Shown: piece after piece, positions 1 to 6,143 of the stretch
Layout: each line of letters begins with the position of its first letter
Position numbering within the stretch: the stretch's first letter is position 1
Assembly: GCA_021162125.1 (NCBI GenBank)
Contig: JAGGZG010000290.1
Span: forward strand, 1 to 16,004
Direction: 5' to 3'
Origin: Anaerolineae bacterium
GTDB taxonomy: Bacteria > Chloroflexota > Anaerolineae > JACIWR01
Length of the DNA stretch: 16,004 nucleotides
Program-made: the position numbers and the translations under genes
The notes under the pieces: model-generated
The model's database searches: none
What the model was told of the DNA's origin: nothing
What the model saw: only the letters and a program-made list of their open reading frames with translations

Positions 1-46
1 CAGCATCGCGGGCTGGGGTGGAATCCCACCCCAGCCCGCGATGCTG
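1..46. repeat. 21-bp perfect inverted repeat (hairpin)
   Basis: Bases 1-21 are the exact reverse complement of 26-46, leaving a 4-nt loop (AATC). The window begins inside or at the edge of the stem, so it may be longer. No T-run follows on the + strand, so it is not a classical intrinsic terminator in that direction. It may end transcription of an unseen upstream gene, act on the minus strand, or be a REP-type palindrome. Confidence 0.75.
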
Positions 47-118
47 CGACTGCGCTCAGCACGGGCCCCATGCGCCGGGCTCTTGGATGACGTTTGAGGG
101 CTCCCAGGCCGGGCCCGT
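47..118. repeat. REP-like intergenic sequence with 8-bp inverted repeat
   Basis: Bases 61-68 (ACGGGCCC) are the reverse complement of 111-118 (GGGCCCGT). The stretch starting at 47 (GACTGCGCTCAGCACGGGC at 48-66) resembles a REP-like phrase that I recall from many GC-rich bacterial intergenic regions; that resemblance is from memory and not tested. I see no clear promoter for the next gene between here and 208. Confidence 0.3.
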
Positions 119-208
119 ATGGCGGTCGCAGATTTGAGAAACTGCCTGAAAAATGAGCGAACGATGAGACAAACTTGCAGATTTACAAGTTCTTTAGGGA
201 GCGTGAAT

Positions 209-1372
209 ATGGGAAGAGGAACCAGACTGTTGCTTCTGATGAGTGTCTTGCTGCTGCTCATGCCCGCCTGTCGCGGGGGCGGGGGGATGGCCAGCGAGCC
301 GACTAAGGGTGAGGTTTACGTGTACGTGGCCGCGCCGCTATCGGGTTTCCAGGCTAACGGTGGGCAGACCGTCGTCGGCGGGGCGCGGTTGATGGCCGAG
401 CGACTCAACAAAGCGGGCGGGCTGCTGGGCTACAAAGTCGTCGTCATCGAGCTGGACGACGAGGCCGATTCCGACGTAGCCGTGGCCGTGGCCGAGGAGG
501 TGCGTCAGGCGGTACAGGAGGGCAAGCGGGTCATCGGGGTCATCGGCCACTACAACAGCGGCCAGACCCTGGCGGCGATGGAGGTCTACAAAGACCTGCC
601 CCTGGTGGTCATTACCCCCACAGCCAGCGGGATGTCCATCAACCCGCTCAACTACAGCAACTTCTTCCGTGTGAACGCCAACAACGAGGTGCAGGCCCAG
701 GCCGACGCCAAGTTCCTGGTGGATCACCTGGGCGCGAAACGGGTGGCCGTCCTGTACAACGACGACGAGACCTACGGGATTGACCTGGGCCGGCGTACGG
801 TGGATGCCCTGCGCGCTCTGGGAGCCGAGGTCGTGCTGGAACGCATGGTAGCCCTGGAACAATCCGAGTTCGACGAGGAGGTACGAGCAATCGCTGCGGC
901 CGACCCCGACGCCATCTTCTACGCTGGCTACGAGATCGAAGCGCCCTATCTCCGCGCCGACCTGGTGCACGCCGGGATCACCATCCCATTCCTGGCCAGC
1001 GATGGGGCGTTTCTCTCGGCGACGATTGACGAGTCGGAGGGGACGGCGGAAGGAATGTACGTCAGTGCCTTCGCCCCCAGCCCGGCCCAGGCCGTGGACG
1101 AGGACTGGATTCGAGAATACCAGGAGGTGGAGCGCCGTAACCCGGATACCTACAGCATCAACGGCTATAGTGCCCTGGAGGTTTTGGCCGAGGGAGTGAA
1201 GAAGGCCGGCAAATTCGACGCGGCACAGGTAGCTGCCGCCATCCGCTCCCTCAATATAGAGACTCCCGTTGGCAGAATCTCCTACGACGCCCAGGGTGAG
1301 GTAAGTGATGCACCCATTTACATATTTCAGGTACAGGACGAGGAGTGGGTACAGGTATATCCCATTCCTTAA
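209..1372 (+). CDS. ABC transporter substrate-binding lipoprotein, branched-chain amino-acid type
   Basis: This is a Leu/Ile/Val-type periplasmic binding protein (type 1 fold, as in LivJ/LivK and receptor ligand-binding families) that would hand an amino acid or similar ligand to an ABC importer. I place the start at 209 because AGGGAG (196-201) lies 7 nt upstream and the product then opens with a signal peptide. The frame stays open upstream to 119, but that extension looks non-coding. From this start the protein has 387 residues. Residues 6-20 form a hydrophobic core ending MPA, with Cys21 as the likely lipidation site (LMPAC lipobox), followed by a Gly-rich spacer. Family signatures include the opening strand with APLSG at 42-46, the GVIGHYNSGQT block at 110-120 and the PTAS segment at 137-140 in the first lobe, then the long second lobe. 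The length is normal for the family. No permease or ATPase gene is adjacent, so the ligand cannot be named. The gene is complete. Confidence 0.88.
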   Translation: MGRGTRLLLLMSVLLLLMPACRGGGGMASEPTKGEVYVYVAAPLSGFQANGGQTVVGGARLMAERLNKAGGLLGYKVVVIELDDEADSDVAVAVAEEVRQAVQEGKRVIGVIGHYNSGQTLAAMEVYKDLPLVVITPTASGMSINPLNYSNFFRVNANNEVQAQADAKFLVDHLGAKRVAVLYNDDETYGIDLGRRTVDALRALGAEVVLERMVALEQSEFDEEVRAIAAADPDAIFYAGYEIEAPYLRADLVHAGITIPFLASDGAFLSATIDESEGTAEGMYVSAFAPSPAQAVDEDWIREYQEVERRNPDTYSINGYSALEVLAEGVKKAGKFDAAQVAAAIRSLNIETPVGRISYDAQGEVSDAPIYIFQVQDEEWVQVYPIP

Positions 1373-1383
1373 GTTCAAACAAT

Positions 1384-1464
1384 GTAGGGCGGGGCTATGC
1401 CCCGCCGAGTCCGCGTCGGGCCACGGGCCCAACCTACGTAGGTCGGGTTGGCAACCCGACCTAC
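1384..1464. repeat. Palindromic intergenic repeat unit (two hairpins)
   Basis: Two perfect hairpins fill the gap between the binding-protein gene and the next one. The first has arms GGCGGGGC (1388-1395) and GCCCCGCC (1399-1406) around TAT. The second has 13-base arms at 1438-1450 and 1452-1464 separated by a single G, so a real hairpin would open a few pairs at its tip. A 12-bp palindrome, ACCTACGTAGGT (1432-1443), overlaps the left arm of the second hairpin, so the two structures compete. The first hairpin could serve as a terminator for the upstream gene, but it lacks a T-run. The look is of an interspersed palindromic repeat. Confidence 0.6.
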
Positions 1465-1527
1465 ACCAAATTGCGGCCTACCTCCCACATGGAGGTTCAA
1501 ACCAGCCAGGGAAGGAGGTGAACGATA

Positions 1528-1767
1528 ATGGAAGAGCGCTATAGTCAAGGAATGAAGATTTTGTTCTACGTGTTGGCCGTTTTGTTCTCCCCAGTGGGGA
1601 TCATCATCGGCATCGTCCTCATGACCAGAGAGGACGAGGAATCCAAGGCCCTCGGCAAGAACGTGCTGATCGTGGGCATCGTCGTGTTAGTTCTGGCCTG
1701 TTGTTGCGGTCTCGCGGGTGGATTCCTGCCTGCCCTGTTAGGAGGGGGCGGCGGCTACAACTACTAG
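1528..1767 (+). CDS. Small two-helix membrane protein with Gly-rich tail, function unknown
   Basis: I do not recognise this 79-residue protein. It is very likely real: a near-perfect Shine-Dalgarno sequence (AAGGAGGTG, 1512-1520) stands 7 nt before the ATG, and an intrinsic terminator follows the stop. Residues 9-32 form a first membrane helix (ILFYVLAVLFSPVGIIIGIV and neighbours). A short charged loop follows (TREDEESKALGK, 33-44), and residues 46-71 form a second hydrophobic segment containing a CCC triplet. The tail is GGGGGYNY. A helix-loop-helix with a polar loop and a flexible Gly/Tyr tail resembles small YtpI- or PLDc_N-like membrane proteins only in shape. It stands alone between palindromic repeats and probably forms a single-gene transcript. 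Confidence 0.75.
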   Translation: MEERYSQGMKILFYVLAVLFSPVGIIIGIVLMTREDEESKALGKNVLIVGIVVLVLACCCGLAGGFLPALLGGGGGYNY

Positions 1768-1791
1768 CCCCCATGGCTATGTAGGGCCCGC

Positions 1792-1825
1792 AGGGCCATC
1801 CGGGCTATCCGGGTGGCCCTTTCTT
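1792..1825 (+). terminator. Intrinsic terminator after the small membrane protein gene
   Basis: A 12-bp stem with one G-U wobble (1792-1803 paired with 1809-1820) and a 5-nt loop (GCTAT) is followed directly by TTCTT. It lies 25 nt after the stop codon at 1767, and the next promoter starts right behind it, so it separates the two transcription units. Confidence 0.75.
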
Positions 1826-1826
1826 G

Positions 1827-1855
1827 TTGCAAGATTTCAGCTTTGGGTATATACT
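1827..1855 (+). promoter_or_regulatory. Sigma70-type promoter of the rel gene
   Basis: TTGCAA (1827-1832) and TATACT (1850-1855) are spaced by exactly 17 bp, close to the housekeeping consensus. Transcription would start near 1862 and give a leader of about 70 nt before the ATG at 1932. The promoter begins immediately after the preceding terminator, which fits an independent unit. Confidence 0.7.
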
Positions 1856-1880
1856 AATTCGTGTCCTCATCCTCGCAATG

Positions 1881-1908
1881 GCAGCGAGCGCCGGGTGGCT
1901 CTCGCTGC
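1881..1908 (+). promoter_or_regulatory. Hairpin in the rel leader
   Basis: GCAGCGAG (1881-1888) pairs with CTCGCTGC (1901-1908). After one mismatch, GCC (1890-1892) pairs with GGC (1897-1899) around GGGT. It sits between the predicted transcription start and the ribosome binding site (AGGAGAGG, 1917-1924). No T-run follows, so it is not an obvious attenuator. It could stabilise the mRNA or bind a regulator. Confidence 0.45.
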
Positions 1909-1931
1909 GCTTTGTCAGGAGAGGTGGAACG

Positions 1932-4073
1932 ATGGATATAGATACTCTCCTTCAACAAGTGCAAAAATCCGTCCCTCATGCTAATCTGGACCTCATCCGC
2001 CGCGCATACGAGGTGGCCAGTCTGGCGCACGAGGGACAGAAACGTGTCTCTGGCGAGCCCTACATCCAGCACTCTCTGGCCGTGGCCCAGTACCTGGTGG
2101 ATCTGTGTCCCGATTCCCCCACCATCGCTGCCGGATTGCTGCACGACGTGGTCGAGGACTCCGTCCTCAGCGTGGAAGACCTACGCCAGGAGTTCGGCGA
2201 CGAGATAGCCCGTCTGGTGGATGGGGTGACCAAGCTGGGTGAGATCGGCAAGCTCAGCCAGATGGGCCGCCGGGACCTCCAGGATCAGGAAGCCGAGAGC
2301 CTGCGCAAGATGTTCCTGGCCATGGTGGACGACGTGCGCGTGGTGCTCATCAAGCTTGCCGACCGCCTGCACAACATGCACACCCTCGCCGCCCTCCCCG
2401 AAGACCGCCGTCGCCGCCTGGCCAAAGAAACCCTCGACATCTTCGCCCCACTGGCCAACCGCCTGGGAATATGGCAGATCAAATGGGAATTGGAAGACCT
2501 GGGATTCCGCCACCTTAATCCCGCAAAGTACAAGGAAATCGCCTCCCTCATTGACGAACGGCGCCCCGAGCGGGAGAAACACCTGGAGGTGATTGTGAAA
2601 ACCTTGCAGCGCGAGCTCAAGGAGGCAGGCATCGAGGCCGAGGTATCCGGGCGGCCCAAGCACATCTACTCCATTTACCGCAAAATGGAACGCAAGGGCC
2701 TGCCCTTCGATCAAATTTACGACGTGCGCGGCGTTCGTATCATCGTCGAGGACATCCCCACCTGCTACACGGTGTTGGGCATCGTGCACAACCTGTGGCG
2801 ACCAATCCCCGGCCAGTTCGACGACTTCATCGCTACCCCCAAGGATAACATGTACCAGTCTTTGCACACGGCGGTGGTGGCCGATGATGGCAAGACCCTG
2901 GAAGTGCAGATTCGCACCCGCGAGATGCACCGCATCGCCGAGTACGGGATCGCCGCCCACTGGCGTTACAAGGAGCAAGCGCAGCGGGACATGGCGTTCG
3001 AGGCCAAAATCGCCTGGCTGCGCTCGCTGATGGAATGGCGACAGGATGTCACCGACGCACAGGAGTTCGTGGATTCCCTCAAGAGCGACGTCTTCAAGGA
3101 TCGAGTGTACACTTTCACCCCTCGGGGCGACGTCGTGGACCTGCCGGCCGGGGCCACCCCCATAGACTTCGCCTACCACATCCACACCGAGATCGGCCAT
3201 CGCTGTCGAGGAGCTAAAGTCAACGGCCATCTGGTCAGTCTCGACTATCAGCTTCAGAACGGTGATCAAGTCGAGATACTCACGGCCAAGCGTGGCGGCC
3301 CCAGCCGTGACTGGTTGAACCCGCACCTGAATTACATCAAGACCGCCCGTGCCCGCCAGAAAATCCGCCAGTGGTTCCGCCGCCAGGATCGCGCGGAGAA
3401 CATCGCCCAGGGACGGGAGATGCTGGCCAAAGAGTTGCGACGGCTCAACGTGGAGAGGGAAAGTTACGAGGACATCGCCCAACTTTTCAACTACGACAAG
3501 GTTGAGGACTTTCTGGCAGCCATCGGCTACGGCGACATCAGCGCCCAGCGCATCGCAACTAAAGTCCTGGAAGCTGAACTGGAAGAGGCTGAGGAGCCGA
3601 TCCACTTTGCCCCGGCCGCCCCAACTGCCCCACCCGAGATCCGGGTGCGCGGGGTTGGCAGCCTGCTAACCCGCCTGGCCGGATGCTGCCATCCATTGCC
3701 TGGGGAAGACATCGTCGGCTACATCACCCGTGGACGAGGGGTGACCATTCATCGTCGTGACTGTCCCAACATCCTGCGCACCAGGGAACAGGAGCGGTTA
3801 ATCGAGGTGGATTGGGGACCGGCAGTGAAGACCTACCCGGTGCGCATCATCATCCGGGCATACGACCGGGGTGGGCTATTGCGCGACATCGGCGCGGTGG
3901 TAGCCGAGGAGGACGTCAATATGACGGCGGCTAACGTCACCACCCAGGCAAGAAAAAACACGGCCACCATCGTGGCTACGCTGGAGATCACCGACATCGC
4001 CCAGCTCAGCCGCGTGCTGGCCAAGATTGAGCAGGTGCACAACGTAGTGGAGGCTCGCCGGCAACGGGGATAA
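1932..4073 (+). CDS. rel: Bifunctional (p)ppGpp synthetase/hydrolase (RelA/SpoT family)
   Basis: This enzyme makes pppGpp/ppGpp from ATP and GTP/GDP and hydrolyses it back, setting the stringent response in the cytoplasm. The ATG at 1932 follows AGGAGAGG (1917-1924); the open frame further upstream overlaps the promoter and terminator, so I reject it. The product has 713 residues, a full-length long RSH. The HD hydrolase domain (about 25-185) keeps His47, the HDVVED motif (71-76) and the ADRLHN block (143-148), so hydrolase activity is expected. The synthetase domain (about 235-350) has GRPKHIYSIYRKM, FDQIYDVRGVRI, PKDNMYQSLHT and EVQIRTREMHRIAEYGIAAHW. The TGS domain lies at about 388-450. 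A Cys-containing region follows (AGCCHP at 583-588, HRRDC at 607-611), and an ACT domain lies at about 635-712. Both active sites look intact. The unusual Met in NMYQSLHT, where Gly is common, may be neutral. The gene is monocistronic, with its own promoter and a terminator just after the stop. Confidence 0.97.
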   Translation: MDIDTLLQQVQKSVPHANLDLIRRAYEVASLAHEGQKRVSGEPYIQHSLAVAQYLVDLCPDSPTIAAGLLHDVVEDSVLSVEDLRQEFGDEIARLVDGVTKLGEIGKLSQMGRRDLQDQEAESLRKMFLAMVDDVRVVLIKLADRLHNMHTLAALPEDRRRRLAKETLDIFAPLANRLGIWQIKWELEDLGFRHLNPAKYKEIASLIDERRPEREKHLEVIVKTLQRELKEAGIEAEVSGRPKHIYSIYRKMERKGLPFDQIYDVRGVRIIVEDIPTCYTVLGIVHNLWRPIPGQFDDFIATPKDNMYQSLHTAVVADDGKTLEVQIRTREMHRIAEYGIAAHWRYKEQAQRDMAFEAKIAWLRSLMEWRQDVTDAQEFVDSLKSDVFKDRVYTFTPRGDVVDLPAGATPIDFAYHIHTEIGHRCRGAKVNGHLVSLDYQLQNGDQVEILTAKRGGPSRDWLNPHLNYIKTARARQKIRQWFRRQDRAENIAQGREMLAKELRRLNVERESYEDIAQLFNYDKVEDFLAAIGYGDISAQRIATKVLEAELEEAEEPIHFAPAAPTAPPEIRVRGVGSLLTRLAGCCHPLPGEDIVGYITRGRGVTIHRRDCPNILRTREQERLIEVDWGPAVKTYPVRIIIRAYDRGGLLRDIGAVVAEEDVNMTAANVTTQARKNTATIVATLEITDIAQLSRVLAKIEQVHNVVEARRQRG

Positions 4074-4078
4074 CAACA

Positions 4079-4113
4079 CAGACCTCCGGGGGCTCAGAGT
4101 CCCCGGAGGTCTG
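4079..4113. terminator. Bidirectional terminator between rel and ftsH
   Basis: A perfect 13-bp stem (4079-4091 with 4101-4113) and a 9-nt loop sits between two convergent genes, 5 nt after the rel stop and 20 nt from the ftsH stop. On the minus strand it is followed by a T-rich stretch (TGTTGTTA), so it fits intrinsic termination of ftsH best. On the plus strand it lacks a U-tract. Confidence 0.75.
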
Positions 4114-4133
4114 GCATAGCGTTACTCCGGTGA

Positions 4134-5963
4134 TCAGGCCGCCACTGGTGCTCCAGTCACAATTGCCTCAAACTCCTCCCTGCCAATCGTCTCGACCTCG
4201 ATCAGCCGCTCGGCGATGGCCCTCAGTGTATCCCAGTACTTGGTCAGTATTTCCTTAGCCCGATCATGGGCCTCGTCAATGAAGCGGCGCACCTCAGCGT
4301 CAATCTCCTGCGCTACCTTCTCACTGTAATCACGCTGCTCGGTGATCTCACGCCCCAGGAAAATGAGTTCCTCTTTCTGGCCAAAAGTCATCGGCCCCAG
4401 CTTCTCACTCATCCCGTATCGGGTCACCATCGCCCTGGCCAACTTGGTGGCTCGCTCCAGATCGTTGGCCGCCCCGGTGGTCACGTCGTGAAATACCAAC
4501 TCCTCCGCCACGCGCCCACCCAACATCCCGGCCAATTGATCACGGAACTTGCTGCGCCCCTGCAGGTAGTGATCATTCTCAGGTAAGGCTATGGTGAACC
4601 CCAAAGCCATACCACGGGAGATGATGGACACTTTGCGCACCGGATCGCAGCCGGGGAGCATGCGCATGACCAGAGCGTGGCCTGCCTCGTGGTAAGCGAT
4701 GATCTTCTTTTCCTCCTCGCTGATGATCCGGCTCTTGCGCTCCGGTCCAGCGATCACCCGCTCGATAGCTTCCTCGAACTCCGCCATGCCTATGGCTTTC
4801 TTGCCCCGGCGGGCAGCGAGGATGGCCGCTTCGTTCACCAGGTTCTCGATGTCCGCGCCGACGAAACCCGGCGTCCCCTGAGCCAGCGCTTTCAGGTCCA
4901 CGTCGTTGGCCAATGGCTTGCCGCGCACGTGCACAGCCAGTATCGCCTCCCGGCCTTTCATGTCCGGCTTGTCGAGGACCACCCGCCGGTCAAAGCGGCC
5001 CGGGCGCAACAGGGCTGGGTCCAAAATATCGGGCCTGTTAGTTGCCGCGATGATGATCACATTCGTGTCGGTATCAAAGCCGTCCATCTCGACCAGAATC
5101 TGGTTCAGGGTTTGTTCCCGCTCGTCGTGACTGCCGCCCAGCCCCGCACCACGGTGACGGCCTACAGCGTCTATTTCGTCCACAAAAACGATGCAAGGGC
5201 TGTGGCGTTTGGCCTGATCAAAGAGATCACGGACCCTCGACGCCCCCACACCGACGAACATTTCCACAAACTCGGAACCCGAGATGGAGAAGAAGGGCAC
5301 GCCCGCTTCTCCGCTGACCGCTTTGGCCATCAGCGTTTTCCCCGTGCCCGGAGCACCCACCAGGAGCACACCCTTGGGGATACGCGCTCCCAGTGAGATG
5401 AACTTGTCCGGCTCCTTGAGGAACTCCACGACCTCCCGTAATTCCTCTTTGGCTTCCTCCACACCGGCCACGTCATCGAAAGTGACCGTTGGCTGATCGC
5501 CGGTGAACATCCGCGCCCGGCTTTTGCCAAAAGATAGCGCCTGATTGTTGCCCGTCTGGGCCTGGCGCAACATGAACCACAGGAAGCCAACGATGAGCAG
5601 CGAGGGCAGAATCCAGCTCAGGACACCCAGCCAGGTCGCCCATTCGCTGGGAGCCTCGATCATCACATCAACGGCCGCCCATTCCTCCTGGGTGACTCCC
5701 AGTTTCTCCAACGTTTCTCCGAGGCTAACATTTTCTTCTTTGTAAGCGATAGTGGGTTCCCTGTCATCCTTGTAAGTGATTTTCAGCGTATTCCCGGAAA
5801 TTGTGATTTTCTCAACAGCGCCTGCCTTGATCTGGCGAGCCACCTCGGTAATGCTGATCTCATTCGGTTTTGCTGATCCTGCTGAAAAGTAGTAAATGAC
5901 CGCTACGGCCGCAACCAGAATCAGCAGGTAAATAAACCCATTTCTAAGACGTCCCGTTTCCAC
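4134..5963 (-). CDS. ftsH: ATP-dependent zinc metalloprotease FtsH
   Basis: This is a membrane-anchored AAA+ protease that unfolds and degrades damaged or regulatory membrane and cytosolic proteins as a hexamer. I choose the GTG at 5963: GGAGG (5971-5975) lies 7 nt upstream. The product has 609 residues, a normal length. A first membrane helix spans about 9-28, the extracytoplasmic segment about 29-112, and a second helix about 113-132. The AAA module shows Walker A GAPGTGKT (203-210), pore FVG (236-238), Walker B IVFVDEIDA (258-266) and the second region of homology TNRPDILDPALLRPGRFDR (308-326). The protease domain has the zinc motif HEAGH (425-429), with Asp501 (NDLERAT) the likely third ligand. 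All catalytic residues are present. It has its own promoter in the gap to the upstream kinase gene on the same strand, so it is at most partly co-transcribed with it. Confidence 0.98.
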   Translation of the reverse strand: METGRLRNGFIYLLILVAAVAVIYYFSAGSAKPNEISITEVARQIKAGAVEKITISGNTLKITYKDDREPTIAYKEENVSLGETLEKLGVTQEEWAAVDVMIEAPSEWATWLGVLSWILPSLLIVGFLWFMLRQAQTGNNQALSFGKSRARMFTGDQPTVTFDDVAGVEEAKEELREVVEFLKEPDKFISLGARIPKGVLLVGAPGTGKTLMAKAVSGEAGVPFFSISGSEFVEMFVGVGASRVRDLFDQAKRHSPCIVFVDEIDAVGRHRGAGLGGSHDEREQTLNQILVEMDGFDTDTNVIIIAATNRPDILDPALLRPGRFDRRVVLDKPDMKGREAILAVHVRGKPLANDVDLKALAQGTPGFVGADIENLVNEAAILAARRGKKAIGMAEFEEAIERVIAGPERKSRIISEEEKKIIAYHEAGHALVMRMLPGCDPVRKVSIISRGMALGFTIALPENDHYLQGRSKFRDQLAGMLGGRVAEELVFHDVTTGAANDLERATKLARAMVTRYGMSEKLGPMTFGQKEELIFLGREITEQRDYSEKVAQEIDAEVRRFIDEAHDRAKEILTKYWDTLRAIAERLIEVETIGREEFEAIVTGAPVAA

Positions 5964-6100
5964 AACACTGCCTCCAGACTATGAATTGCTCAGTGCTTTC
6001 CCCAGCCTAGCCTGACCCCATCTCAACCATTGCGCAGCTTCGACATTACTCTCCAGCAACCACGGCCAGGTAAGCACTACTGATGCCCATTCGCGGATTA

Positions 6101-6130
6101 ATTATACCAGAAATCCCCAAATTGTGCCAC
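6101..6130 (-). promoter_or_regulatory. Extended -10 promoter of ftsH
   Basis: On the minus strand a perfect TATAAT (6106 down to 6101) is preceded by TGG, giving an extended -10. GTGGCA (6130 down to 6125) with an 18-bp spacer serves as a moderate -35. Transcription would start near 6094, leaving about 130 nt of leader before the GTG at 5963. Within this leader an ATG at 6090 opens a 14-codon frame ending at 6046, only a few bases from the predicted start and without a ribosome binding site. The rest of the gap shows no other clear structure. Confidence 0.65.
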
Positions 6131-6143
6131 CGCCTTTGAATTT

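Noticed and set aside
338..1432. Long minus-strand open frame (364 codons) across the binding-protein gene
   Set aside because: It is antisense to a clear lipoprotein gene, has no recognisable motif and has skewed composition typical of shadow frames in GC-rich DNA.
2181..3605. 474-codon minus-strand frame inside rel
   Set aside because: It is fully antisense to well-conserved RelA/SpoT domains and shows no family signature of its own.
4677..5396. 239-codon plus-strand frame inside ftsH
   Set aside because: It is antisense to the FtsH AAA and protease domains; only the minus strand gives Walker and HEAGH motifs.
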